DNA of 64,000 nucleotides from Azorhizobium doebereinerae UFLA1-100. Lineage in GTDB: Bacteria > Pseudomonadota > Alphaproteobacteria > Rhizobiales > Xanthobacteraceae. Made by a program: the position numbers and the translations under genes. The notes below the pieces were generated by a model, which was given only the letters and a program-made list of their open reading frames with translations, was not told the DNA's origin and ran no database searches. Shown here in pieces: positions 18,866 to 28,373 of this stretch. How positions within the stretch are numbered: position 1 is the first letter of the stretch; each line of letters begins with the position of its first letter. Where the stretch lies: contig NZ_AXBA01000001.1 of the NCBI RefSeq assembly GCF_000473085.1, forward strand, positions 248,001 through 312,000, given 5' to 3'.

Positions 18866-21172
18866 ATGCTGAAGCAAATCGTCCAGGCGCCCGTCGAGGA
18901 AGAGCACAAGGAAGGCGTCGTCGCCGTCCATCAGGTGCTCGGCTTCCTGTCCCGGCGCTGGAAGCTCATTCTCGCCTATGCCGCCGGGACGGTGATGCTG
19001 GCCGTGCTGGTGCTGTTCTCGCTCACCCCCTATTACACCGCGACCACCCAGATCCTGCTCAATCCCAGCGACACCAAGGGCGCGGGTGCCGACAAGGTGC
19101 TCGCCGAATTCGTCCTGACCAACGCCACCATCGACAGCCAGTTGAGCCTCATCTCATCCACCGCCTTGCTCAGCCGGGTCGTGGACAAGGAGCATCTGGC
19201 CGGCGATCCGGAGTTCGGCGGCACCGGCGCGCGCTCGCTGGTGCGGGCGATCGCCGACACCCTCGCCGCGCCCTTCTCTCACCCCGATCCCGCCGACCCG
19301 CCCGCCGCCGCCGACGCCAAGGCGTCCGCCGCGCTGACGCCGCAGCAGCTGGCGGCGATCGGCCGCCTGCGCGCCGCGCTCAAGGTGGCGCGCCTGAAGC
19401 TCACCTATGTGATCGAGATTTCCGTCACCTCCAAGGATAGGGTCAAGGCGGCGCGGCTCGCCAATGCGGTCGCCCAGGCCTATGCGGTGGACCAGTTGGA
19501 GGCGCGCTACGAGAATGCCCAGCGGGCCTCGGAATGGCTGAGCGACCGCCTCGCGACGCTCGCCAACGAGCTGCGTGATTCGGATGCCGCCGTCGCCGCC
19601 TTCCGCAAGGAGCACAATCTCCTCACCACCAACACCGGCACCGTGACGGCGCAGCAGCTCTCCGAGCTGAACATCAAGCTCGCCGCCGCCCGCACCGAGA
19701 CGGCGGCGGCCGCGGCCCGCTACAATCAGGTGCAGGCCGCGCGCCGCAACGGCAACGACGTCTCATCGCTGCCGGACGTCATCCGCTCCAACGTCATCGC
19801 CGACCTGCGCCGGCAGCAGGCGGAAGTCACCCGCAAGGAAGCCGACCTCGTGGCGCATTACGGCGGGCGGCATCCGCTGGTGGTGAACGTGCGGGCGGAG
19901 GCGGCGGACATCAATGCCGCGCTGGCGGCGGAGACCAAGCGCATCCTCGACACCATCCAGCACGACTATGAGGTCGCCAAGGCCCAGCAGGCGGCGCTGG
20001 AGCAGAGCATCGCGCAGCTCACCGGCCAGTCGGGCGTGGACGAGACGGTCTCCGTCAGGCTGCGCGAGCTCCAGCGCGTCGCCGACGCCAACCGCACGCT
20101 CTACGAGAACTTCCTGTCCCGCGCCAAGCTGGCGGGGGAATATGTCACCTTCGATGCCCCCGACAGCCGCATCATCACGGCGGCGGTCCCGCCCGGCGCG
20201 CCGAGCTATCCGCCGAAGCTGCTCGCTTTGCTCGGCGCCGCCGTGCTCGGCCTCGCCATCGGCATCGGCGCCGCCGTGGTCATCGAGCTGCTGAACACCG
20301 GCTTCACCTGGCCAGGACAGGTGACCGAGACCCTCGGCCTGCCGATCCTGGCGCGCATCCCCTCGGTCCCGTCCGCCCGGGGGCGCGAGGCCGACCCGCC
20401 GCAGGACGGCGGCGAAAAGAAGCGGCGCAGCTTCCGCCTCCGGCGCGACGACAGCCGCTCCATCGCCCTGCAAGTGGCGAGCAAGCCGCTGTCGCAATAC
20501 AGCGAAGCCATCCGCACGCTGCGCACCGGCATCCACATGAGCGACGTGGACCATCCGCCCAAGATCATCATGGCCACCTCGGCCATGCCCGGCGAAGGCA
20601 AGTCCACCATCATGGCCAGCCTCGCCCTGTCCTACGCGCTGTCCGGATCGCGCGCCGTCCTCGTGGACTGCGACCTGCGCAAGAAGAGCGTGTCCTACCA
20701 GTTCGGCCTGGAGAAGCAGGCCGGGCTGGTGGACCTGCTGCTCGGCACCGTGCCGGTGGAGCAGTGCGTCGTCACCGACGAGGCGACCGGGCTCGCGATC
20801 ATCCCGGCCGGCACCGACACCCAGACGCCGCAGGACCTGCTGGCCTCCGGGCGGATGCAGAACCTGATGCGGCAGCTCTCCGCCGGCTACGATTTCGTGC
20901 TGGTGGACAGCCCGCCACTCGGCCCGCTGGCGGATGCGCTGATCCTCTCCAACCTGGTGGAGAAGATCGTCTTCGTGGTGCAATGGAACGCCACGCCGCG
21001 CCAGCATGCGCTGGAGGCGGTGCTGTCCATCCGCGACCGGCACAAGATCGCCGGGGCGGCCATCTCCAAGATCGACGAGAGCGCGGCGGCCAAATACGGC
21101 TCCTACCACCGGCTCAGCGGCGGCTATTACAGCCACTATGGCGATTATTACCAGCGGGACCGCAATGCCTAG
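18866..21172 (+). CDS. Wzc/ExoP-like polysaccharide co-polymerase with tyrosine autokinase
   Basis: 768 residues from ATG 18866. The Wzz domain has membrane helices at about 34-53 and 451-475 enclosing a long periplasmic coiled-coil part with a GNVR segment. The cytoplasmic BY-kinase domain carries Walker A in SAMPGEGKST (about 572-581), Walker A' in VLVDCDLRK and Walker B in FVLVDSPP. The last 26 residues contain seven tyrosines (KYGSYHRLSGGYY and on), the autophosphorylation cluster. It controls chain length and export of the polymer together with the Wza-like lipoprotein. A dedicated phosphatase (Wzb) is not seen in the operon. Confidence 0.94.
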   Translation: MLKQIVQAPVEEEHKEGVVAVHQVLGFLSRRWKLILAYAAGTVMLAVLVLFSLTPYYTATTQILLNPSDTKGAGADKVLAEFVLTNATIDSQLSLISSTALLSRVVDKEHLAGDPEFGGTGARSLVRAIADTLAAPFSHPDPADPPAAADAKASAALTPQQLAAIGRLRAALKVARLKLTYVIEISVTSKDRVKAARLANAVAQAYAVDQLEARYENAQRASEWLSDRLATLANELRDSDAAVAAFRKEHNLLTTNTGTVTAQQLSELNIKLAAARTETAAAAARYNQVQAARRNGNDVSSLPDVIRSNVIADLRRQQAEVTRKEADLVAHYGGRHPLVVNVRAEAADINAALAAETKRILDTIQHDYEVAKAQQAALEQSIAQLTGQSGVDETVSVRLRELQRVADANRTLYENFLSRAKLAGEYVTFDAPDSRIITAAVPPGAPSYPPKLLALLGAAVLGLAIGIGAAVVIELLNTGFTWPGQVTETLGLPILARIPSVPSARGREADPPQDGGEKKRRSFRLRRDDSRSIALQVASKPLSQYSEAIRTLRTGIHMSDVDHPPKIIMATSAMPGEGKSTIMASLALSYALSGSRAVLVDCDLRKKSVSYQFGLEKQAGLVDLLLGTVPVEQCVVTDEATGLAIIPAGTDTQTPQDLLASGRMQNLMRQLSAGYDFVLVDSPPLGPLADALILSNLVEKIVFVVQWNATPRQHALEAVLSIRDRHKIAGAAISKIDESAAAKYGSYHRLSGGYYSHYGDYYQRDRNA

Positions 21173-21905
21173 CCTCGCCTGGCGCGTCCTCACGCTGGGC
21201 GTTGCCGCGGCGGGGATCTATTGCGGCGCCGTGGCCCTTTATGCCTTCGGCATGGAGGGCGTCGCGCAGAGCGCCGTCCCGCCCGGCCGGATGCGCGCGC
21301 CCGCGACCGAGCCCGCGTTCGCCGCCGCCGAGGCGGCCTGGGGCGCCGCCGCCGCCGGCTGGCGGCACATGGGCCTAACCGGCCGAGCCGAGCTGGACAC
21401 GGCGCGCGGCGCCCTGCTGCATCCGCCGCAGACATCCGCGCAATGGGCTGACCGCGCCGCGCAGATCAGCGCCGCCCTGGCGTCGAACCCGACCGCCGCC
21501 TTCCTGTGGGCGGAGTTGGCGCGGGCCGAGCTGGTGCAAACCGATCTGGCGCGGGCCGATCCGGGGGCGGCCGACCGGGGCGCCGCCGCCTTCGCCGCGC
21601 TGCGCATGGCCCAGGTGACCGCGCCGCGCGAGCCGGTCCACACGCTGGCCCGCGCGCTGCTGGTGCTGCGCCACTGGCCGCAGGTCACGGCCTCCCCCGA
21701 GGCCGGGACGCTCAAGGGCGCGTTCGGCGACCTGCTGATCCAGGACGTGGTGAACGGCTGGGCCTATTACACGCCGTTCGAGCGGCAAGTGCTGCGGGCG
21801 AGCTTCGAACTCCTGCCGCCGACGGACGCAGCGGCGCTGCGCGTGCCGCTCGCCGCACGGCTCGGCCCCATCGCCGCCGGCCAGCTGTTTCCCGCCGCGC
21901 CGTGA
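21165..21905 (+). CDS. Membrane-anchored accessory protein of the export operon
   Basis: 246 residues; its ATG overlaps the end of the kinase gene by 8 bases, so it is probably co-translated. It has one N-terminal hydrophobic helix (LTLGVAAAGIYCGAVALYAF) and then a periplasmic, alanine-rich helical part with repeated WAELARAEL-like helices that could be degenerate TPR-like repeats. No family was recognised with certainty. Its position suggests an accessory role in polysaccharide assembly. Confidence 0.65.
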   Translation: MPSLAWRVLTLGVAAAGIYCGAVALYAFGMEGVAQSAVPPGRMRAPATEPAFAAAEAAWGAAAAGWRHMGLTGRAELDTARGALLHPPQTSAQWADRAAQISAALASNPTAAFLWAELARAELVQTDLARADPGAADRGAAAFAALRMAQVTAPREPVHTLARALLVLRHWPQVTASPEAGTLKGAFGDLLIQDVVNGWAYYTPFERQVLRASFELLPPTDAAALRVPLAARLGPIAAGQLFPAAP

Positions 21906-22013
21906 TCCCGGCCGGTTCCGCCGGACGCCCGGGGCCATCGGTGTGCCCGCCGGGCGCTTTGCCTGCTACAAGGACCGGCGTCGCGCGAAGCGAACGTCAC
22001 GAGGAGACACCCC

Positions 22014-22694
22014 ATGGCCCTCCATTTCGGCATCCTGGCCTTTCCGGCCGTCCAGCAGCTCGATCTGACCGGCCCCTATGAGGTGTTCGCCTCCGCGCCC
22101 GGCGCGCGGGTGGACCTCATCTGGAAGGACCGGGCGCCGCTGACGGCCTCCACCGGGCTCGCCCTCACGCCCACCGCCACCTTCGACGACTGCCCGCCGC
22201 TCGACGTGTTCTGCATTCCCGGCGGCGGCGGCATCAACGCGCTGCTGGAGGATGCGCAGGTGCTGGACTTCGTCCGCGCCCAGGCGCGGCACGTGCGCTA
22301 TCTCACCTCGGTCTGCACCGGCTCGCTGGTGCTGGGGGCGGCGGGGCTGCTGCACGGCCGCAAGGCCACCAGCCACTGGAACGCGGTGGACCTGCTGCTC
22401 CGCTTCGGCGCCGTGCCGACGCCCGGCCGCGTGGTGCGGGACGGCAACCTCATCACCGCCGGCGGGGTCACCTCCGGCATCGACTTCGGCCTCACAGTGA
22501 TCGCCGAGCTGCTGGGTGATGACGCCGCCCAGACCATCCAATTGTCGCTGGAATATGCGCCGCAGCCGCCGTTCGACGCCGGGACGCCGGACACCGCGCC
22601 CGCCGCCATCCTGGCCGCCACCCGGGCCCGCCTTGCCCCGTCTCGCGCCGCGCGCGAGGCGATCATCGCGCGGCTGACGGAAGAGCGGGCCTGA
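22014..22694 (+). CDS. inhA: Isonitrile hydratase, DJ-1/PfpI superfamily
   Basis: 226 residues, the length of Pseudomonas InhA (228). The nucleophile elbow is TSVCTGSLVLG, and the cysteine falls at residue 101; the sequence QQLDLTGPYEVF places an aspartate at residue 17. Cys101 and Asp17 are the residues reported as essential in InhA, which hydrates isonitriles to N-substituted formamides. The enzyme is cytoplasmic, with no signal peptide. It stands alone, downstream of the polysaccharide operon and convergent with the iron permease. The alternative is a DJ-1-type transcription regulator lacking its AraC domain; no such domain is present. Confidence 0.78.
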   Translation: MALHFGILAFPAVQQLDLTGPYEVFASAPGARVDLIWKDRAPLTASTGLALTPTATFDDCPPLDVFCIPGGGGINALLEDAQVLDFVRAQARHVRYLTSVCTGSLVLGAAGLLHGRKATSHWNAVDLLLRFGAVPTPGRVVRDGNLITAGGVTSGIDFGLTVIAELLGDDAAQTIQLSLEYAPQPPFDAGTPDTAPAAILAATRARLAPSRAAREAIIARLTEERA

Positions 22695-22708
22695 CGCGGC
22701 CCCGCCGC

Positions 22709-23581
22709 TCAGGCGTCCGACTGGGTGGCGAGCGCGGCGCTGGCGGCGGAGAGCGAGGCCGGCTTCCTGGCCCGCTGCAGGCGCCCGTTGACGAGGCGCG
22801 ACAGGCCGACGATCAGCACGACCGTGGAGAAATAGCCGATCACCTGCATGCCCGTGGGCTGGGCGCGATAGCCCACCAGCGTGCGCAGCACGCGGCCCAC
22901 GGCGCTGTCGTCCGCCAGCAGCCAGGTGCTGTTCCACACCGGGTCGGCCAGCGACTGGATGAAGCCGGAATCCTGGAGGATGCCGATGACCTGGGCGCAC
23001 AGGCCGGCGGCCAGCAGCGTGATCAGCACAGTGGTGGTCTTGAACAGGTGCTTGACCGGAATGCTGACGAGGCCGCGATAGAGCACGAACGACACCGCCG
23101 CGCCCGCCGCTACGCCCAGCAGCAGGCCGGAAATGACGTTGAGCGGGGATTCGCCGCCGCTGATGGCGATGCCGTACATGAACAGGACGATCTCCACGCC
23201 CTCGCGCAGCACCGCCATGCCGACCACCAGCCCGAGCGCCGCGATCGGCCGGCGCCCGGCCTTCACGTCGCCGCCGACGGTGCGCATCTCGGTGACCATC
23301 TCGCGGCCGTGGCTGGCCATCCACACCACGGTCCACACCAGCATGACCACGGCGACGGAGAGGATGGCGGCATTGAGCAGTTCCTGCCCGGAGCCTTCGA
23401 ACAGGTTGGCGATCTGCTCGGCGAACAGCGCCACCACGCAGGAGCCCAGCGCGCCGCCGAGGATGCCCGCCGTGATCACCACGCCCCGCCCGCGCACCCC
23501 TTCGGAGGCGGCGAGCATGACGCCGGCGATCAGTCCGGCTTCGAGAACCTCGCGGAAGACGATCACGAACGCTGCGAGCAT
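22709..23581 (-). CDS. FTR1-family high-affinity iron permease
   Basis: 290 residues from ATG 23581, which is preceded by AAGAGGGG; the upstream frame to 23749 was trimmed. Seven hydrophobic helices are visible. The two iron-binding REXXE motifs of the Ftr1/EfeU family are present: FREVLEAGL near the N-terminus (residues about 9-13) and LREGVEIVLF (about 120). It transports ferric iron across the inner membrane after an extracytoplasmic oxidation step. It is divergent from the imelysin/multicopper oxidase operon, sharing a 603-base regulatory region, which strongly suggests one iron-uptake system. Confidence 0.9.
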   Translation of the reverse strand: MLAAFVIVFREVLEAGLIAGVMLAASEGVRGRGVVITAGILGGALGSCVVALFAEQIANLFEGSGQELLNAAILSVAVVMLVWTVVWMASHGREMVTEMRTVGGDVKAGRRPIAALGLVVGMAVLREGVEIVLFMYGIAISGGESPLNVISGLLLGVAAGAAVSFVLYRGLVSIPVKHLFKTTTVLITLLAAGLCAQVIGILQDSGFIQSLADPVWNSTWLLADDSAVGRVLRTLVGYRAQPTGMQVIGYFSTVVLIVGLSRLVNGRLQRARKPASLSAASAALATQSDA

Positions 23582-23784
23582 GGGCAAGCCCCTCTTGACG
23601 CTGTCCGCGATCCCCGGCGCGGCGCGGCCTCGTCCCAGGCGAGGCCCACCGACGCCCGGCCGCTCGACGGGCAACCTGCAATTCCAAGCACACCCGCCGC
23701 GCATCGGCGGCGGCGCCTGTGAATTGCTTACATTCATCTGCTGGTACACCCCGTCCCGCAGGCTGTCACCGCCCGCCGACTGCC

Positions 23785-23801
23785 TTTAGAACTTCTCTAT
23801 T
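23785..23801. promoter_or_regulatory. ICE-like (Irr box) candidate
   Basis: TTTAGAACTTCTCTATT matches the rhizobial iron control element pattern TTTAGAA-N3-TTCTAAA perfectly in its left half and in four of seven positions in the right half. Irr activates or represses iron genes in Rhizobiales. The placement about 200 bases upstream of the FTR1 start is plausible, but the match is partial. Confidence 0.28.
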
Positions 23802-24035
23802 CTGGAACATCTCAAAACTCAGCCGCAGCCGGACACCACGGCCCGCCGCGGCGCCCGCCGCAAGGGCCCGCAAATAAATCGGGACGCTACGTCAGGTCGT
23901 TTGCCGCCGGCACTTCATTGGGACGCAGCAGCCGGATCATGTTTTTTGGCTCCCCGCGATGAATTCCGATGGAAGAGACGGCGGGAGACGATCCCCGATC
24001 ATCGCAAACCCTGCGGCGGCACGCGCATCTCTTTT

Positions 24036-24054
24036 CAATGGAATAATTCCATTG
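24036..24054. promoter_or_regulatory. Perfect 19-bp dyad, candidate metalloregulator operator
   Basis: CAATGGAATAATTCCATTG is a perfect 9-1-9 inverted repeat, 131 bases upstream of the imelysin ATG. Length and AT-rich symmetry are those of Fur-superfamily operators, though the sequence is not the canonical Fur box. Regulation by iron, or by another metal, is inferred from the genes around it. Confidence 0.5.
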
Positions 24055-24184
24055 TCTGGAGCGCTCCTTGTGGTCCGGCTTTGCTCGGCGCTAGGCTGCC
24101 CGCCGGCGCATGGACGCCGCTTCGCTCCAGAAAGAATGCCGCGCTCATCGGCGCACGCAGAGAATTACCGGGAGACCTTCAAAG

Positions 24185-25486
24185 ATGCGCGCGCAGATTG
24201 TCGCTGCCGCCCTTGCGCTGACCTTCGGCATCGCAGGTCCGGCCAATGCCCAGGCGACCAAACCCACGGCGGCCCCCGCCGCGCCGACGGCGCAGCAGGT
24301 GATCACGCATTACGCGGATCTCGCCCAGGCCATGTATACGGATTCCTACACCGCCGCGCAGGAGATGCAGACGGCGATCAACGCCTTCATCGCCGCCCCG
24401 AGCGAGGATACCCAGAAGGCCGCCCGTGCGGCCTGGAAGAAGGCGCGCAATCCCTATCAGAAGACCGAGGCGTTCCGCTTCGGCAACAAGATCATCGACG
24501 AGTGGGAGGGCAATGTGAACGCCTGGCCGCTCGACGAGGGCCTGATCGACTATGTGGACACCAAGAGCTACGGCACCAAGTCCGACGAGAACCCGCTCTA
24601 TACGGCCAATGTGATCGCCTCCAAGTCGATCCGCATCGGCAAGAAGACCATCGACACCACCACCATCACCCCGGCGCTGCTGCACCAGCTCAACTCCGCC
24701 GGCGGCGTGGAAGCCAATGTGGGCAGCGGCTGGCACGCCATCGAGTTCCTGCTGTGGGGCCAGGACCTGCACGGTACCGAGCGCGGCGCCGGCGAGCGCC
24801 CCTGGACCGACTACGACCCCAAGGCCTGTACCAACGGCAATTGCGAGCGCCGCGCGCAGTATCTGAAGGTGGCCGCCGAGACCCTGGTGGCGGACCTGAA
24901 GGAGATGTCCGAGGCCTGGGGGCCGAAGGGCGCCGCCCGCGCCGCGCTGATGAAGAAGAAGGACAAGGCGGGCCTCGCGGTGATCTTCACCGGCCTCGGC
25001 TCGCTGTCCTATGGCGAGTTGGCCGGCGAGCGCATGAAGCTCGGCCTCATCCTCCACGATCCGGAGGAAGAGCAGGATTGCTTCTCCGACAACACCCACA
25101 ACTCGCATTATTACGACGAGGTGGGCATCGCCGACGTCTATTACGGCCGCACCACCCGCAATGACGGCACGGTGTTCTCCGGCCCCTCGGTGGCGGATCT
25201 GGTGCGCGCCGCCAACCCCAAAATCGCCGACGAGATCGACGGCAAGATGAAGGCCGCCGAGGCCGCGCTGAAGGTCATCAAGGACAGCGGCGACAGCGGC
25301 GACATGTTCTACGACATGATGCTCGCGGAAGGGAACGCCAAGGGCAACAAGATGATCCAGGACGGCGTGGATGCGCTGGTGGCGCAGGCCCATGCCATCG
25401 AGCGCGGCGTCGCCGCGCTGAAGATCCAGATCAAGGTGGAAGGCTCCAAGAGCCTCGACAATCCGAGCGCCGCCAAGAAGAAGTGA
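24185..25486 (+). CDS. Imelysin-family periplasmic iron-uptake protein (EfeO/IrpA-like)
   Basis: 433 residues from ATG 24185; the first residues form a Sec signal peptide cleaved near ANA-QAT. Imelysin-like proteins (M75) are periplasmic, mainly helical iron-binding proteins, not active peptidases. The family metal motif GxHxxE is present as GWHAIEF near residue 183, and the conserved CFSDNTHNS segment lies near residue 299. It begins a five-gene operon with the multicopper oxidase and di-heme protein and faces the FTR1 permease. Confidence 0.9.
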   Translation: MRAQIVAAALALTFGIAGPANAQATKPTAAPAAPTAQQVITHYADLAQAMYTDSYTAAQEMQTAINAFIAAPSEDTQKAARAAWKKARNPYQKTEAFRFGNKIIDEWEGNVNAWPLDEGLIDYVDTKSYGTKSDENPLYTANVIASKSIRIGKKTIDTTTITPALLHQLNSAGGVEANVGSGWHAIEFLLWGQDLHGTERGAGERPWTDYDPKACTNGNCERRAQYLKVAAETLVADLKEMSEAWGPKGAARAALMKKKDKAGLAVIFTGLGSLSYGELAGERMKLGLILHDPEEEQDCFSDNTHNSHYYDEVGIADVYYGRTTRNDGTVFSGPSVADLVRAANPKIADEIDGKMKAAEAALKVIKDSGDSGDMFYDMMLAEGNAKGNKMIQDGVDALVAQAHAIERGVAALKIQIKVEGSKSLDNPSAAKKK

Positions 25487-25599
25487 GCGGAACGGTCCCC
25501 GGCGCCCTCACCGGCGCCGGGGACCGCGCGGGCGCGCCGACATGGCGACGCGCGTCCAGGTTCGCGGCCCCGGCCGGTGGACCGCAGGTGGAGTTGAAG

Positions 25600-27066
25600 A
25601 TGATTTCGCGACGCAGTTTGATGCTCGGAAGCGCGGCGGCGGGCCTCGTCTCGTTCGCGCCCTCCGCCATCGGCCAGGTGCCGGCCGTGGACACCCTGCC
25701 CGCTTCCGCGCCCACCCGCCGCCTCAGCCTCACGGCGCAGGAGACCGAGGCCAAGCTGCTGGGGCCGGACAAGCCCGCCACCCGCCACGTCTGCGCCTAT
25801 GACGGCGAACTGTTCAAGATCGTGCGCGGCCGGCGCGGCACCCGCCTCATCGTCGATTTCGAGAACCGCCTGCCAGACCCGACGACGGTCCACTGGCACG
25901 GCATCCGCGTGCCCTATCTCTCCGACGGCGTGGCGCCGCTGACCCAGGACGTGGTGCCGCCCGGCGGGCGCTTCAGCTACAACGTGCCGCTGCCGGACAC
26001 CGGCCTTTATTTCTTCCATCCCCATTGCGACGAGACCGGCCAGGTGGGCCGCGGGCTGTTCGCCTTGCTGGTGGTGGACGACGAGGCGGAGGACAAGGTC
26101 CGCTTCGATGCCGAATGCTTCATCGTGGTGAAGGACTGGCGGCTCGGCGACGACGGCCAGTGGCTGGAGATGAGCACCGAGGACGGCGCCGCCAATGCCG
26201 GCACCTTCGGCAATGTGCGCGCCACCAATGGCCAGACCACCGCGCCGCGCGTGGAGGCCCCCGCTTATGGCGACGTGCGCGTGCGCACCATCGTCGCCGA
26301 CGCCACCCGCGTCATCGACCTCGGCTGCGATACCGACGACGCCTTCATGCTGGCGGTGGATGGGCAGGCCCTGCCGCCCGTGCCTTTCAAGGCCCTGCCG
26401 GACGATGTCTGGCGCATGGGTCCCGCCATGCGGCTCGACATGCAGGTGCGCATGCCCGGCCCGGGCCAGGAGGTGAAGATCTACGACTACCGCTCCAGCG
26501 AGCCCTATCTGCTGACCACATTGGTGGCGGTGGACAAGGGCAAGCACCCCTCGCCGCTGAAGGCCAAGGCGCTGCCGCCGCCGCGCGTGCCGCTGCCGGA
26601 CGTGCGCAAGGCGAAGAAGCTGGAGTTCCTGATTCAGATGGCGGCGGGGCCGACCATCGTCAGCCCGTCCCTGCCCGCCGACGATCCTTTGTCCAAGGCG
26701 CTGGTCAATTCGCTCTGCGTCGGCAAGACCACCCATTGGGCCATCAGCCGCGACAGCTGGGCGGCCGGCGACGCGCTGCGCCTGCCCCCGCCCCTGGCCC
26801 GTCTCGACAACGGCGCCAGCTACATCGTCTCCATGACCAACGTGACCAAGCACATGCACCCCATGCACCTGCACGGCCACGTCTTCCGCGTGCTGTCGCA
26901 CTCCAAGAAGCCGAAGATGCCGCAATATCTGGCGGACACGGTGATCGTGGAGCCGAACGAGACGGTGGACATCGCCTTCAAGGCGGTGAGCGGCAACTGG
27001 GTGTTCCATTGCCACATCCTGGAACACATGGACACCGGCCTGATGGGCTGGTTCAAGGTGGCATGA
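25600..27066 (+). CDS. Multicopper oxidase (laccase/ferroxidase-like), Tat-exported
   Basis: 488 residues from ATG 25600 with GGTGGAG upstream. The N-terminus MISRRSLMLGSAAAGLV is a twin-arginine signal, fitting a cofactor-loaded enzyme. All four copper-binding motifs are seen: HWHG near residue 98, FHPHCDE near 140, MHPMHLHGH near 420 and HCHILEH near 470, building the type 1 and trinuclear sites in a three-cupredoxin enzyme. In this setting it most likely oxidises Fe(II) to Fe(III) for the FTR1 permease, as Fet3 does in yeast; a general laccase activity cannot be excluded. Its TGA overlaps the next ATG. Confidence 0.9.
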   Translation: MISRRSLMLGSAAAGLVSFAPSAIGQVPAVDTLPASAPTRRLSLTAQETEAKLLGPDKPATRHVCAYDGELFKIVRGRRGTRLIVDFENRLPDPTTVHWHGIRVPYLSDGVAPLTQDVVPPGGRFSYNVPLPDTGLYFFHPHCDETGQVGRGLFALLVVDDEAEDKVRFDAECFIVVKDWRLGDDGQWLEMSTEDGAANAGTFGNVRATNGQTTAPRVEAPAYGDVRVRTIVADATRVIDLGCDTDDAFMLAVDGQALPPVPFKALPDDVWRMGPAMRLDMQVRMPGPGQEVKIYDYRSSEPYLLTTLVAVDKGKHPSPLKAKALPPPRVPLPDVRKAKKLEFLIQMAAGPTIVSPSLPADDPLSKALVNSLCVGKTTHWAISRDSWAAGDALRLPPPLARLDNGASYIVSMTNVTKHMHPMHLHGHVFRVLSHSKKPKMPQYLADTVIVEPNETVDIAFKAVSGNWVFHCHILEHMDTGLMGWFKVA

Positions 27067-28301
27067 ACCGCCCCCGATCCCTGCTGCGCCTCGGCCTCGT
27101 GACCGCCTGCGCCGGTCTTCTCGCTGCGGGCGCGGCGGCGGGCGGGCTTGACGGGCTCGACATCCGCATCGGCAAGGCGCTGTTCGAGCGCGCCTGGGTG
27201 CCGGCCCCCTCATCCACCAAGGCGGACGACGGGCTCGGGCCGCTGTTCGATGCCCGCTCCTGCGCCTCCTGCCATCCCGCCGACAGGCGCGCCAGGACCA
27301 GCGTGGATGCGCAGGGCCATCTGGACGGCCGTGGCATGGTGCTCGTGCTGGCGCAGAAGGACGGCAAGGGCGATCCCGTCTACGGCCGGCGCCTCCAGAT
27401 CGACGCCGTGCCCGGCCTCGCGCCGGAAGGCATCCTTGGCGTCACCGACACGGCGCTGCCGGACGGCCTCACCCGGCGCGTCCCGGCACCGGATGCCCTC
27501 GCCTACGGGCCGCTCTCGCCCGCGACCGGCCTCTCCCTGCGCACGGCGCCGGATCTGCGCGGGCGCGGTCTGCTGGAGCAGGTGCCCGAGCCGGCGCTGC
27601 TGGCGCTGGAAGCGGACCAGGGCAAGGGGCCGGACGCCGTGCACGGCCGGCTGCGGCGCGTCACCCTGCCGGACGGCGCCACCGCCATCGGCCGCTATGG
27701 CTGGAAGGCGGCGCAGCCCACGCTCGCCAGCCAGTCCGCGGAAGCCTTCTTCCTGGACATGGGCCTGTCCACCCCCATGCATCCCGAGCCCTGGGGCGAC
27801 TGCACCGAGGCGCAGGCCGCCTGCCGCGCGGCGCCCCATGGCCGCGACGGCGAGGACGGCTTCGAGATCCCCGACGCCCTGCTGTCTCGCGTGGTGGCCT
27901 ATGTGACCTCCCTGCCCGTGCCGGAGACACCGAAGGACGGCGTCGGCGCCCGCCTGTTCGCCGCCACCGGCTGCGCCGCCTGCCACCGCCCCGCCCTGCC
28001 CACCGCCGGCGGCGGGCAGGCGCGGCTGTTCACCGACCTGATGCTGCACGACCTCGGCCCCGGCCTCGCCGACACCATGCCCGAGCCCGGCGCCGCCGCC
28101 GGCGAATGGCGCACCGCACCGCTGGCCGGCCTCTCCGACGCGCTGGCCCGCGACACCGGCCTGCTGCATGACGGGCGCGCCCGCTCGGTGGAAGAGGCCG
28201 TGCTGAGGCACGCCGGCCAGGCGGAAACCGCGGTGCGGCGCTTCCGCGCTTTGCCTGCCGGCCGGAAAGCGGCACTGTTGGCCTATGTTTCGAAGCTGTG
28301 A
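27063..28301 (+). CDS. Di-heme c-type oxidoreductase (DUF1111/DHOR family)
   Basis: 412 residues; the start overlaps the oxidase stop (ATGA). It has a signal peptide and two CxxCH heme-c sites, CASCH at 67-71 and CAACH at about 304-308, in the layout of the di-heme oxidoreductase/thiol oxidoreductase-like DUF1111 family. These proteins are regularly found between two imelysin genes in alphaproteobacterial iron loci. It probably carries electrons in the periplasm, perhaps linking iron oxidation or reduction to the respiratory chain; the exact reaction is not known. Confidence 0.88.
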   Translation: MNRPRSLLRLGLVTACAGLLAAGAAAGGLDGLDIRIGKALFERAWVPAPSSTKADDGLGPLFDARSCASCHPADRRARTSVDAQGHLDGRGMVLVLAQKDGKGDPVYGRRLQIDAVPGLAPEGILGVTDTALPDGLTRRVPAPDALAYGPLSPATGLSLRTAPDLRGRGLLEQVPEPALLALEADQGKGPDAVHGRLRRVTLPDGATAIGRYGWKAAQPTLASQSAEAFFLDMGLSTPMHPEPWGDCTEAQAACRAAPHGRDGEDGFEIPDALLSRVVAYVTSLPVPETPKDGVGARLFAATGCAACHRPALPTAGGGQARLFTDLMLHDLGPGLADTMPEPGAAAGEWRTAPLAGLSDALARDTGLLHDGRARSVEEAVLRHAGQAETAVRRFRALPAGRKAALLAYVSKL

Positions 28302-28373
28302 GCCGGGCACCGGCCAGGCGCCCGCCGCCCGGCTCGCCCGCGACACGCCGTCCGCCTTGGGAGCACGATCGCC

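Larger units (their letters stand above)
23582..24184. other. Divergent regulatory region of the iron-uptake locus
   Basis: This 603-base gap separates the FTR1 gene from the imelysin operon. It is AT-richer than the flanks in 23780-23820 and 24020-24060. It holds a perfect 19-bp dyad and an ICE-like sequence (listed separately). Short frames across it have no coding character. Confidence 0.6.
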
